Of a stretch of DNA of 64,000 bases, positions 20,940-33,805 are shown one piece after another; position 1 is the stretch's first letter; every line of letters starts with the position of its first letter. The stretch is from Arachnopeziza araneosa (Eukaryota > Ascomycota > Leotiomycetes > Helotiales > Arachnopezizaceae): positions 186,001-250,000 of the forward strand of contig QYAI01000081.1 in NCBI GenBank assembly GCA_003988855.1. Reading direction: 5' to 3'. Under the pieces are notes generated by a model that did not search any database, was not told where the DNA came from, and saw only the letters and a program-made list of their open reading frames with translations. Both the position numbers and the translations under genes were made by a program.

Positions 20940-23193
20940 TCACTTTACATCCATTCTCCCCCTTCCATCTCCCAATTCCATCTTCCTCCCCAACCCAAGA
21001 GAGCCTAACTCCCCAATCCCTCTCGCGATCCCACTTAATGCTTCAATCAAGCGTTGGTTATCGCTTTCTACCTTTTCCAGTCTAGCATCCATTTCACGCT
21101 CCCTCTCCCTGGCACTCTTATTCCTCCTTGCTCTCCTCTCCTTACGTCGACTCTGGAGATCCGAGGCTGCTATAGACGGCGCTGCGCTTTTAGACGTTGT
21201 TGTTGTATTGCTCTGATGGCTGCGTCGTCTGCTTACAGGGAGGGTGTCAGAATCGCCTTCAGATAAAAGTTCTCTTAAGGTCTGGGGTGGTATGTCGCTG
21301 CGATTCAGCGTAGTTGTGGAAGCGGAAGAGCTGTGCTTCTTCGTCTTCGGTGATGAAGATTGTTCTGGAATTGGTTCTAGATCAGCAACAATCATGATCG
21401 AGGTTATGCCGCTAACGGAACATTCTCGGTTGGTTGATTCAGGCCGTTGAGGTTTTCGAGGAAGTGCCGGAATGGAGTCTTTGGCTATCTCATTTGCAAA
21501 AGTCGGTGTTGGAATAGGATCTTTAGTATTCTCATTTGAAACAACTGGTCCTGATCTTAGACTCGCTGATGATTTCTGTGCTCGTAGCATTTCCATATCT
21601 CTCTGTTTCTTAGCTCTCACGTGCTCTTTCCTTACCTGTTGAGTATCTGGCGGTGAGGTTGGACGAGGTGTTCCTCCACGCTTCTCTTTCTCCGCTATGG
21701 ACTGCAGCGCCTGGGTTGACATAGATCGAGCGTGTAATAGCGGAGCGGAAGAAGGCCGTGGTTCGTTGTTGGGTATTTCTGGTAGGCCTCGTGTTGGTGC
21801 TGGGCCTGCAGGCGTAATAGGGGCCATGCCTCCTATCAAACGTGGACCTCCACGAATGCCATGCGCACTGTAGGAGCGGATGATCTTTGCGGTGCCTGTG
21901 CTGAAGATTGTGGGGAAGCCAGGGCTGCCTTGTTCCGAAGGTTCTTTCTCGAACGATGTTTTAACCGGAGTTCTGAGCTGTGGCTGATCTTCTGGTGTTT
22001 GTATATTCATCAATGCATCTAGTCCTCCTATTTGGATGAAACCAGCAGGCCCAAGAGTCTTGGGAAAGCCAGACTTGGATGACGAGCGTGGGGGACCCGT
22101 CACTGATGCATTACTTGGTCCTCGGGATAACCAGTTTTGAGATGTGATGGTCGCATTGCTGTCTGAATAGAGGGTTAGTTCTACTTGTCTTGCTTTTGTC
22201 ATGAGTACATAGTAACCGTTATGTGCGAGTTTAAAATATCGGCTCTGAAAGAAAAGACAACTCCTTACATGCACTTCCACCAGAATGGCGGGGATCATTA
22301 CTTTGCTGGCTATTGGTCCTGTCGAGAGAGATGTTGTTGATGGGTACATAACCCCGTGGCGCAAGCCTCCTTCCTTCCGTAGATTTGATGCGATTTAGTT
22401 GGTCCAGCGGGGCGTTTTCCGGTTCAAGGGTTGGTGCGGCTTCAAGAAGTTTTGCCGGACGTGGCGTTTGGCGGGATCCCAAGGGAACAATCCCGCTGTC
22501 CACTTCCTTCTGACCCCTAGAAAGAAGTGATGAAGAGCTGGATTCTCTGCGTTCCACGACTGGTTTCAACACTGTCACCGCCCCCTTCTCGGATATGATT
22601 CTTTGAGGTCGGGGTCGTTGGCCAGAAAGAGGCTGACTTTGAGCTGGTTCTTTCTCAAAATAATCATATTCAATAGGAATGGAGATTGCGATGTGTCGAA
22701 CGCCACTGCTCGTTTTGGCTGAAACGGCACTATCGGGGAGTTGGAGAAGCTTATGTTGGTTGGACTTCCTTTTGGACTTCTTCCGCCGGGTGAAGATTTT
22801 GATGGCGGACGTGTTGAGAGAATGATTACTCTTGTCATCATCAGAGCGATAGGACACCCAATTGCTCGGAGGAGGTTCATTTGTCATGAGGAAGGCAGCT
22901 AGCTCTTTCAGCCCTTCCCTGCTGCTCTCTCGTGGCATGCTGGCGTGCTGGTGCTGTAGACTGAGCCTCCGCGATTGCGTATTCCAGCGATTGATTTGAA
23001 TTGAGGTGGTCATGGCGGTAGAAGGACGTTGATGTGAATGCACATCCTGGGTTAGGGACATACGGGAGCCCACAGAAGTGAGTGTCGATGCCCGACTGGA
23101 GTCACTGGTCAAGCTTTGGTTGATCAACACGGCTCCATCGAAAGAGCGAGGGGATCGGGAGAAGGATACACGTCGAGTCTCGGTTGTCTGCAT
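20940..23193 (-). CDS. Ser/Pro/Arg-rich protein of unknown function with a C-terminal basic coiled coil
   Basis: Two exons, 23193-22269 and 22162-20940, joined by a 106-nt intron with a CTAACC branch site and TTCAG acceptor; 715 residues. I do not recognise a family. The protein is mostly disordered: Ser, Pro, Arg and Gln are abundant, with several RxxS-type kinase-like sites and a basic cluster (RRKKSKRKS) in the first exon. The middle contains GGPRLIGGMAPITPAGPAP. Near the end a run of Arg/Glu-rich sequence starting SRRKERRARRNKSARERE, followed by MDARLEKVESDNQRLIEAL, reads as a basic region plus a short heptad coiled coil, which looks superficially bZIP-like but has only about two or three heptads. 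It might be a signalling scaffold or nuclear protein. No signal peptide or TM segment. Confidence 0.75.
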
Positions 23194-24831
23194 GTTTGTC
23201 TGGGGAGCAGCTTGTAAGATATATGCGGCTCGCCATATTTTGGAGCACGTACCAATGGATTCGATTGAGGGGGCCAGGATCAGGATCCCGTTCTAACGGA
23301 GCAGTGTGATGCTTGAGGGTGGTATCCCGGTTCCAGAGTGGCACCCTTTTCATCTATTTCAAATGGCTTGGTTGGCCGAGGGAGCTTGCACTTTTAGGCT
23401 TCCTCAGTAACTGGGTTGGTGGGAGAGTGCTGGATGTGGGAAATGTGAAGAGACTCTCTCTGTATGCTCGCTATTAAGGGCGGCTGAGGCGAGGACCGAA
23501 GGGTTTACTGAATACAGAGTAAGGGGAGAGAGAGGAGAGAGACAAGCAGGTCTCGGCTCTAGAATCATCACAGTCCGGTGTCAACTCAATCCCTGCCTGT
23601 TGATAATGCACCCATAACGTTGCAATCGCGCAACAAGGATATGTGTTTGGGTTTGTAGAGGTGAGGAGAGGGGGAATTGAGGAAGCAGACCAAAGGGCAG
23701 ACGAAGAGAAATACCACAGCACCTACTGAGCTGCACCGGGACTGTACTTGAGGCCTGAAGAAGAAGGAACTTGGTCGATCCTTGACTCGAAAGAGCGGAA
23801 ACCGCCTGGGCTTGCTCTCAGGTGGTACCGCTTCTCTGTGAAGGACGACGACCAACATCGGCTGGAAGCCGAGCGGAGGAAGTGGACGCGGCTGGACTTG
23901 ACCTGTCAGCATTGTTTACTTTTTCTCCTTCTCTTTCTTTCCCCCATCCATCCAAAGTTTCCTCGGGAGTGGAAGAGAGCAGCAGCACCATCACAGCGGC
24001 CCAATTTCCCTTTTCTAGCCCGGCTGTTGCCAGTCTCAACCGCGGTGCATGCGGGATTATTTAGGCCCCTCGGACATGATGGTGGCCATCCTGGTACCGT
24101 ATCCTGGGGAGGATCCCAAACGCCTCTAGCCGCGAAGGATCTAGCCTGCCGGAGAATGCACAGAAGCATGCGCGTGGCGTTGGCTGCTTCTGAAACGTCA
24201 AGACATGGAAAAGTGACAGGCTTGCGTCGGTCACTATGTACCTTGGACTGCAGCTTACTTAGTGCCACCGTGCCTGGGGACGGGTGATGTCAGCTTCATT
24301 GTTGGCGATGCTGCTCAGTAGTATGTCTTGGTCTCAAACGCCCATTGAGTACAGAATTCGAAGTCGCCCTAGCAGCAACTGGCCAAACACTGGAGACTCT
24401 AATTTGTCCTCGCGGAGAATCGTCCATCATCAACCCGTCCAAAGGTGGTATCGTGTTTAATTACGCTTCGCACAATCATCTTGACTTGGTGCTTCTTGGA
24501 TCCATACTTCTACCGGCTAAGAACAATAGTGTGGTTTAAAAGGCACTCATGTCAGGCGTATGGTTTAAAACTTCGTCAGAGCCTCACTTTCAGCGTATCA
24601 CGTCAACGTCATCCAATAGCAGATCTCTACAGCGATAATACAACGACTGCCTCACGCGCTCCCCCGAGTTAGGAACTCGTTGCATGCTGTTGCTATATTA
24701 CTTTCACCAGGAATGCTAGAACTCGCCTGCATGCTTCTTTCTACCGCTCACTTCTAGTGAGATGCCCCGAACGCCATGCGAAAATGCCCGCTTGTGCTTT
24801 CTCTCTATGTGTGTCATGAAAATAGTTTCTT
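23194..24831. other. 1.6-kb promoter region of the Ser/Pro-rich gene and downstream flank of Sen1
   Basis: No gene recognised. A pyrimidine-rich patch lies at about 23920-23950 on the plus strand. Frames on both strands are short and unsupported. Confidence 0.5.
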
Positions 24832-27800
24832 TCATCTCTTTGGTGGAGGTCTTTTCTTTTGAATAAATGGGTCTGCTGGTGCTTTCTTCCGTGGCGGAGG
24901 CACTCCAGGTGGACGTACTGGTCGAAGCAGAGGCGCAGAGGCTGTTTTGGTCGCCTGCTGGGCCTTGAATGCTTTCTCAAGTTCGGACTCGGGCTTAGGA
25001 GTTGTCTACTAAAGTTTAGTGTAATTTAAGAGCAGAGGAGTGCACTTTACCTTTTTCGAGGGTCTATCCTCGGTAGGCGACTCTCGTGAGCGCTTGTTAT
25101 GAAGACTAGTTTCAGAAGCCGTCGCCGGTTCGGTAGAGCGGCTGTCAAGGGATGGTGTGCGAGAAGACCCAGTCGGGAGGTCGAGACCTACTGGTCCGTT
25201 TCGAGGCCGTTGGGCTATTGGTACTGCGCTACTACTGCCGTTTACGATTGACGACTTTCTAAAGCTCGAAACGCTAGGAGCATCAATCATCTCAACATCA
25301 CTACCCTCTGCCATGTTGCGAGATGAGGGAGCTTGACCAATCGACGGCCTTCGAGCGCTACTGTCTTCGGATTTTCTCAGAGGCTCAGACTTGATCTGTT
25401 GTTCACGGAGAATTTGGCGATCGCGTGTCGTAGGCTGTTGTAGTAGTCTAAAAACATCCCCACCAGTGTATCGTTCTCTTTCTTTTGCGTCTTGAATCAA
25501 ACGGTTCCAGAACTCGCCTTGTTGTAAAGCATTCGAGTCTCCAAGCACCCAAAGACTAGATTTGGCCCTCGTAAGACCTACGTTCATCCGTCGAATATCG
25601 CTCAAGAATCCAATACCGCCAGTGGCTTTGGCTCTTACGCAGGAAAATATAATGATCTCTCGCTCCCGGCCCTGGAAAGCATCTGTTGTGTTAAACTCTA
25701 TTTCCTCGAAAATAGTCGGGCCAAATTTGCGTTCGAATCGAAATCGAAGTTCGTTGAGTTGCGCTTTGTAGGTAGCAATGATACCAATCTTGCCTGTAAA
25801 ATCGTAACTGTTAAAGTCGGATTTAAGACGCTGATAGAGTCCAATTGCAGCGTTTAGTTCAGGAACATTGATGAAAGAATGTCCACGAGCTTCTTGAGTT
25901 TGCACACCCTTAACATCAAAGAAACGGTAGGGACCAAGAATTGTGCTTGCGTGCCATGGTTGGTCCCTTAGTCTCGCCATACCCTCACCATCGATCAATC
26001 TACTACCATAGAATTGTCTACTTGGAAAGATACTGATCTCGGGATGCATGCGATATTGAGTATCGAGTAAATGGACATCTTTCGGGTGATTCTGTTGCAT
26101 ACGAACGAACAAGCTCTGTTCATAGCCAAAACTCTGGGCTGATCGAGAAAGCACCGTAGGCGGTAACTGCTCGGGATCTCCGACTAGAACGCATTTCGAA
26201 CAACCATATTTGAGAGGAATCAATGCGCTCAACTCAATACATTGAGCAGCCTCGTCAATGATAACGGTCTCAAACTCAACATTCAAGTTCCTGAACATGT
26301 CATGTCCGCTACCACTAAGCGTAGCACACAATACATGAGCACCATCAATAATCTCTTGTTGAAATCTTCGACGATTGATCTCATTCTGACGCGTGACTGT
26401 GTTGCCGTTCTCCTTGTCTTCGTCAATTTTGGCGCCAATGTGAGCTTGCTTGCGCTTCAAATTATCAAATTCTCGTCGCAGCTCAAGTTCTGTTTTCTTA
26501 TCACCAGATTTCTGAGCTTGATCCAGTGCAGGTCGAACCTCGTTGAGACGCTCTTTGATTTTTGCGGCATCTTTGTGGAGATTATCTCGATCATTGATAA
26601 GCTTGTTCTTCTCGCCATTGTCACCTTCAAGCTTCAGCCTGACTAGCTCATCGAGCATAACATCTTTGACGCTCGCATTGATTGCATCAGAGCGCCCAAT
26701 ACGAATTACGTTAATCTTCTGATGTGGCCCGTTGAGGGGTTGGATGCCATCTTTCAAACGAAGAACAAGTTCATCGACGGCTGCATTTGAAGGTGCGCAT
26801 ATAAGGAGCTTTTTCTTGGGTGGAGCTGTAGCGGCTTTGTTCTGGCCTGGTTGAGGTCTCAATTTTGCCTGGTCTGCCTGCTGTTGCTGTAGAATTGGGG
26901 TGAGAATGGCGCCAACCATTGCTACGATTGTTTTGGTCTTGCCAGATCCAGGAGGCCTGCAAATCACGGTCAGTAATTGAGCAATAACTATGACAGTATC
27001 CTACCCCTGAATTAATGTGAAGCCATCATTATCATTTGCGCTTAGGATCGCATTCGCTTGGCCTCTATTCAGTCTGTATTTTCCCGACATATTGTTTATT
27101 TTCTCGTCTGGATACTTCTGAAGTGGCGATGGCTTGGCTTCAAGTACCTCAGTGCACAGATCGTAATATTCCAGACTACTGAGCGCCGCATACTCGCGTT
27201 GAGTCGTGGTCATGTCCGCAATCTTTACGCAATACACTTTGCCATTTGGGACAAGACATTGTAGTAGAGATACCTTGACATCTCGACTTATTCGATATGT
27301 AACTTCGAGGACATCTTTCTTACGAGTCGTGCGATCTACACGAGCCAGGCAATGTGGCGCCTGTTGATTGTTCATCGGGTCTGGACTTTGTCCCAATACG
27401 ATAATGTCTCGTTCAGTAAGTTTAAGTTCCTTGTTGAATGCTATCGGCATGCTCGTGCTAACCTCAATAAACTTGTCAACAGAAAGACGATTCAAGATCT
27501 TGATCTCAACAGGCTTGTAGTTGGCCTCATCCTTAGCCGTCACTAAAGACCTCCAAACTTCAGAAATAAGAAGCGGTCCGAAAGTCATTTTGTAAAGGTC
27601 CAAGTCCAAATACCTGTTGTCGATTCTTCGACATTCGTTGTTGCTGGGTGGATCCTGCCCTGGGTGAAATATTTCCCAGTTGAGTATCTCAAGATACAAT
27701 CTGTCCATATTTGGCTCGACACGTGCGCGGAGATCTTTAGCAGATCGTTGTACCTTTTGTTTTTTAATTGGACCTTGAGACTGCTTAAGAGCACGCCGAC

Positions 27801-30800
27801 GACTCTCTTCATACTCAGATACTTTTTTGTTACGCTGTCCTTGCGCTTTGACGAGAGCATTACTCTCTTCATCATCATCATCTTCATCGGAAGACTCATC
27901 TGAGGAGACCATAATTTCGCTACGGTCAGGTAGGTGTTCTTTCCCAACAGCACCACTTATTTCTCTAAGACCAGAGCCACCGACAGGAGCCCGTAGTGCC
28001 CTAGCTTTGGCTATTGCTTCGGCCTTAAGCTTTCTCGATGCTTCCTCCTCTGCTCGACGGCGTTCTCTAAATGCATCAATGTTCTGGCTATTTGCCTTTG
28101 CTGCTACTGCTTCTCGAGCTTTCATCATTTCCAACGCTGACTTTCCTCTACTCCCTGACGTAAGAGTTCCATGCTTCGAGGCACTTTGATTTGTCCCCAC
28201 AACTGGGAGCTTCGGCTCATATTGTTTGCCATCCGCAGATTTCGACCACGCATCAAGCGATACCTGCTTTTTGACGGTCGATTTGGAATCATTTATGATA
28301 GAAACACCTTTATTTTCGTACAACGCTCTTTGTAGCTCAGCCTTTTGCTGCTCAGTAAGATTCGTTCTCTTGAAACCTTCATGACTTCCACTTCGACAAG
28401 AGGCTTTGATGAATTTCGCAGCGAAATCATCAATCTCGAGGTCGTACTCCCCCAGACAACCAAGAAGCTTGACCAGTAATTTTGTAGCTACACTAATTAA
28501 ATAATGGTCTCGAAGTCTCAGCATACCGACAAGCCCATTGACATTTCGACAGATGATATCCAAGGCCCGGACAGTGGCATCTTTTGAGCTACTGTCTACA
28601 TCAACAACAGAATGTCCCGGAGATGGGCTCGGAGTTCGCAACGCAGAGGCAAAAACGCTGTAGTTGTCGAAAAGCTCCTCAGCATACTCCATGCAGTCAC
28701 GAATAAAGTCCTGCATGTATTCTGTGGACTTGTTGAGCTTAGGAGACCATGACTCCGTCAAAGAGAAGATGCGATCCAAGATATGCCACTGCATCTTCCA
28801 CCATTGTAGTATAAGACTCCGCTCCTGGGAGCTGAAGGCACTGCCTCTAGCTCTGAGAACTCCTGTATTCCCACAAAGGCTTTTGAGCAGTTCCCTACCA
28901 GTTTTCACGACATATGGTGTTGAACCGAAAGTCTCGGCTTTGCTGATTAGATTTTCGGCATACGTTAAAGAACTGAGCATTGGGACAAACGCTGTTTCTA
29001 ACAGGCGCTGCATTGCATCTACTTTTCCAATCTCGCCGGTCATAGTTTTGATGACCTCTACTGCGGCCTCGCTGATTCCCTGGTCTGTAGATATGAGTGC
29101 TGCGAATAGGGGACGTGCTGTTGCCGAACTTTGACAGAGCTGATTCAGGTCTGTAGGTGTAAAATCACTTAGGCGCTCGATGATTCTGGCAATATTGTCC
29201 ATGAGCTCGTGAAAATCTTTGTTGAATTGGATTTGATCCAGCGGCATTTTTTCTGGGTGCTTCTTGCTTGCTGGCAGTAGTTCATCTAGGCCTATTAGAG
29301 AGGTAGTTGCTGGGAGTATGCTTTTGGCGAGTTCGATATTGCCAGGACGGAAAATATCCAGAGCAGCTTGCCATATCCCCTGAGAATGCTGTCGGGCCCC
29401 TCGTTGTACATTGACCTTTGCTTCGCCTGCATGCGCATGATATTCTACATTGATAGCTTTGCAGTCAAGGGTTAAGGCATCTTGGATGACCAATCTTGCT
29501 CGCCGCTTAAGTTCACTGTTGCAAGCACTATCATCCTGTAATTCAGCACAAGCAACAATCATATTCATAAAAGGTTCCACAACTTTCATGAGCTCACCGA
29601 TTATGATCAGGGAGGATGTTGCGTTGATATGATAATCTTGATGGGTAAAAGTTTGTAATGTGGTATGTAAAGCACCAAGCCCAACTGCAACGCAGGAGGT
29701 TTTAACACTCTCCGAAAAATTACCAAGCTGCAAGCGCTCAAAGGAGTAGAGAACGACTGTGCGGCAAGCTTCATATTTCTGAGCAGGAACCAAAGAATTT
29801 AAGAAACTGGTAATCCAGGAGGTTGCAGGTGAAGAATCGATATCCTCAAAGGTTCTAGGGTTTTGGAGCATCATACTGAATCCAGGGCTTTTGAAAATCA
29901 ATTCGGCGATAGTAGAAGGAGAAATTGAACCCATCGCAGACCAGAAAGTCTTCGGTGCTTTTTGTAGGAGTATTTGTAAAGCTTGGATAACAAGCAGCGC
30001 AACATTCTCGGAGCCACAGTTCAGATGCTGGAGTGCAAGTTTATAGATATCTGGTTGGATTTCCATGGCACAAAGCGAATGACTGATCAATTCCTCATCC
30101 ATTTTATCTAGCATCAATAAAAATCCTGACCAGAACCTTTCAATATCGTTGGGATGAGCATTTGGGTGTGATATTACCACAATGTTTTCATGGAGTACGT
30201 CGTGCACAACCCATTCAAATGATTTGGCAGTAAGGCCAGCATTCATCTTTTGCCACGAAACTGTAGCAAAACGTAAACGGACCGGATTTTGAGAGAAGAG
30301 AAAGCGTGCCATAGCCGGTAGAGTCTCGGATAGCCGAAGGACTTTGCGGACTTGTATCGTTTCGAAGACGTAGTCAAAGTGTTTCTGTAGTCGTCCACCG
30401 TCTCTATGATAATCAATACAGCATAGTGCTTCATAAAGAGCTATCAAGGCTGAAGCATCATGCTGAGCAATATAATTTTGAGTGCGTTGTGTAGGATCAG
30501 CCTCTGTAAGCAGCCCTTGCCCTATTTGAAGTCCATTATCGAGTCGATCGAAATCGAGCATATTCAACCGTTTGGCGAATTCAGCAACGACCTCATCATC
30601 AAATTGTCTGCTATGGTAAGCATAAGATGAAATGATATTCCCTTCCAATACTTACTCTGATAATCCCTTCAAATATGCTTTTCTCCCTGCGTGCCAGCTA
30701 TAAACACATTTTTCACAAGTTGACAAAAGCCGATTAAGCCTCTGCGTATATTCCCCTAACATCCTACCAGTTTGTTCCGGCGCTAGACCCAAGATCAATG

Positions 30801-31071
30801 AGTATTTATACGCTACAGAACTACGCTTCTTTGCGTCTTTGATGCACTCGCGCTTCGTTTCTGGACTTGTGTCTTCTTCGACCTCATCTAGATTTGCATA
30901 GTCGGTTGTATCATCGTCTTTGCGTTTGGGGCAAAACCAATGGGCTTCGGGAGGGAAGGATTTGAGGACGCTGCAAAACGAATTAGAGGTCAGTTGACAT
31001 GGAGCATTCAAAGGAGGAACCCACCCATCAAGCTCATGGAGTTCGTCCACAATCTCCACGTCCTCCTTCAT
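24832..31071 (-). CDS. Sen1-type SF1B RNA/DNA helicase
   Basis: Exons 31071-30656, 30607-27005, 26956-25051 and 25005-24832; about 2032 residues, close to yeast Sen1. Sen1 unwinds RNA:DNA hybrids and ends non-coding RNA polymerase II transcription in the nucleus. The N-terminal 1100 residues form the helical Sen1_N region. The helicase core begins at the intron 2/3 junction: Walker A GPPGSGKTKT (about 1340-1349), VIIDEAAQCIEL (motif II), VGDPEQLPPT (III), TDAFQGREREIIIF (V) and NVGLTRAKSSLWVLG (VI). The C-terminus is basic and Pro/Lys-rich (KKRPPPKR), a likely nuclear signal on its own small exon. A further in-frame intron at 30971-31024 (GTGGGT...TTTTGCAG, 54 nt, no stop) is probable and would remove 18 residues. 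The acceptor at 30608 is an alternative TAG/CAG pair. Start is ATG 31071; a GTG two codons earlier is not used. Confidence 0.95.
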
Positions 31072-31660
31072 GTTCACTGAGAGAGATATCTAACCACTGC
31101 CACATCTGGCAGTAAGAAGTCAAAGACACCAACTTCTACGGGAATTCTTCTCGCGGAGTAGATCATAGGTCCATGGATTTGGCAGAAGGAGAGTCGTGGT
31201 TGAAGTTGTCTTGCAGCGGCTATTACTGATTCAAGTACTGCAGACCAAAAATGTGTGAGTATAATTCGAGACTAACAGCTGAATTTACTTGGAAATAATT
31301 CTCTTCCAAGGAGGTATGGTGGTTATGCGCAGGCGGATACACCGCGGCGGCCATATCGCAAGGGAAGTAATAAAGTGAACCCCTGCATATTTAGCCTCGT
31401 GGATAAGGCTGTCACGGAATATATTGACTTTTTACCGTGGATTGATCAAGGCTATTGATAGCAATTGTAGGATTCAATACAGGATAGTGAGATTTGTTCT
31501 TCGATTTCTCAAAGTTCTATTGGAAAAGCCTTTAGCACCGTTAATTCATGTTCAAATAATTTGAATTAAGATAACAAAAATCACTCTCTCATTGTGTACG
31601 ACAGATCCTCTCTCAAATCGGTCACATTATATAATAATAGGTTATGTAAAAGGCTACTTG
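31072..31660. other. intergenic spacer between Sen1 and the downstream end of the next gene
   Basis: A 589-bp AT-rich spacer between two minus-strand genes. It serves as the Sen1 promoter and the 3' flank of the gene starting at 33805. No gene-like frame. Confidence 0.55.
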
Positions 31661-33805
31661 TCACCTTTGACTCTCCTCTTTACTACCGGTTCCGATATTC
31701 TTCACCTTGAACACAAAGCTTTTCATGCCTTGTTTCTCTGCTTTCAGATCCTCATCCTTCTGCCCAGAACTACCATCAAACCAGCTATGCTTTGGTTTAG
31801 CTTGACTTCTGATATTCTCTGATATTCTTTTCTCAACCAACTCCAAATTTCTTTTCGCGTCAAGTTTGGACAAGAAAGATGCTCCTGGGTTTCCAATGAA
31901 TCGCATGATATCTTTGACAGTATCACTCAATTCATCCACGTTTCTATTGAATTTCTCCTCAGCTGCTTGGTCCTTGTAAGCGAGATTTGTAGAGCGCCCA
32001 TCATCTACTGCGATATCAAGGAGAGATATAAGAGCAGAGAGCTGACGATAATCAGTCTCTGGCGTTACCTCGAAGACTGGTTGTCCAAGACGGGATATGA
32101 ATTCATCCAGGTCGACTAAAGCATGCGAATGTTGGCTAGAGTATCTGATATCGTCGAAGAAGAAGCACATGGCCAATCTTCGACGTAAATCATGTGAGCG
32201 TGTAGTGGCTGACGAGACACTTTCCAGCACTTGATGCCGGAGGGTAGGGAGTTCAATGGAAGAAAACAAAGCCTTGCATATTTCTTGGCACTGAGAGTGT
32301 TAGTGGGACATTCATGAGGACACTTGCTTACCTACAGCTTGTTGCCATTCGTTATCAGCGGTTTTGAGACAAAGCTTAATGATTGCTCGTTGAACTGCTT
32401 GGAATAAATTCACATTCGCTAATACTACTCTGTCGACACTCATCCTTAAAATCAAGTTTATTAAATAGGTTCTTGATTCTTGTTGAATGACATCCGCAAC
32501 TTCAATCACAAACTCGAGGGTTGTGAGAAGGTTTGGCCAATCCTGATGTAAATACTGGGATGAAAACCTGGGCATAGGATGTATTTTCTCTGTGATTTCA
32601 GTTGCAATTGAGGTGCCACCGAGGCTAAGAAATAGTTTTTGAATAAGCGAGGGGTTGAGAAGACTGTTGACCTGTTTCGTTGATCGATGAAGAACATTCA
32701 TGTATGATTTCCTAAGTTGCTCTGAGCCTTCCCAGCAAAGCTCGTCAAGCATCCACAGAAAGATTTCATCAGGTAGAGCTTTCCCCATGCCAACCATGTC
32801 CTCAGCAAAACCAGAGATGAAGGTGTGATATCTCATGTCTGGATCTCCAAGCTCTTTCCTCCAACTACTAGGAAGAGATGTTATTGGGAATTGATGTTCG
32901 GGTGCTTTGGATGCTGTTATCTGTGCATCGAAAAAAGACCAATGCATCTCTGGCACCACTGCTTCCGTTCTATTAAGTGCACGCTTTACTTGAGATGTTT
33001 CTCCAACCACACTTTCAGCTGCTACTGCATCGAGCAATGCCCCGTGATTTAAAATTCCTTGGTTTTGGATATCCTTGCTCGACGATAAATCCGTACCTCC
33101 AGTTTTGGTTTGAGGTGCTAGCATAGCCTTTATCCTTTTGGAACTAATTTCCAGAGCCTCTTCATCTTCCCTTTGCCGAACCAAGGTCTTTAAATCGTAT
33201 TTGGGCTTTGGCTGCACCGTCAAAGGAGAAGATGGAAATTGGAAGAGGTTTCGGGATCTGGATCTCTTGGGTGTTGAGAGAAGTCTCGCAGGGACAGGTC
33301 CGGTGGTTGATGGTTTTGTGCCAAATAAAGTGCTCAGATCTTGGAAGTCACTGCTATCAGAGTCTCCATCTTCATCATCTGAATTCTCGATAACCCGGTC
33401 ACGAGACGAGCGGGCTAAGGTATCAGCTTGAACAGTATCTTTTGAGGACGGGAGGGCATGAGAAAGACTGCTGCTCTGCTGTCCCGTCTCATGGCGTGAG
33501 CCCTGAACAGTCTCGTATGTTCCATTAATTGGCGAAACGGCTCCTTCTGGGGGTGTGTAGAATGACTCTGAAGTTTCACTGCTGGGTGGTGAAGATAGAC
33601 TACTTAGAGTGTATAATCCAAGAATTGGGGACTGCTCAACCCGATGGGATGGTGGGTTCGTCCCAGCGCTGTTGAGATTCTTCCTAAGCAAGTTTCCCGA
33701 ACGAGCGGAAGGAGGTGGATTGGGTTGTGCAGACTGAGAAGAAGTCCCCGGTTCCATAGGCTGTTTCGGTTTGAAAAATTCCAGGATAGATTTATTGGAA
33801 GACAT
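31661..33805 (-). CDS. putative SMC5/6 loader-like protein (Nse6/SLF2-type) with PIP-like and SIM-like motifs
   Basis: Two exons, 33805-32336 and 32290-31661, with a 45-nt intron (GTAGGT donor) joining WQQA to CQEICKALF in phase; 699 residues. The extreme N-terminus reads NKSILEFFKPK (residues 4-14), close to a PCNA-interacting box with Asn in place of the first Gln. VIENSDDEDG (about 138-147) is a hydrophobic-plus-acidic SUMO-interacting-like motif. The N-terminal 270 residues are disordered; from about residue 290 the sequence becomes helical and hydrophobic, with GFAEDMVGMGKALPDEIFLWMLDELC and long Leu-rich helices to the end. That helical block reminds me of the FAM178/SLF2 and Nse6 group that recruits SMC5/6 to DNA damage, but this is recollection without a search. 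Gene existence is sure; function is tentative. Confidence 0.8.

Noticed and set aside
24741..24980. 79-codon minus-strand frame
   Set aside because: It is an out-of-phase shadow of the last Sen1 exon, which reads through in the other frame to a basic C-terminus.
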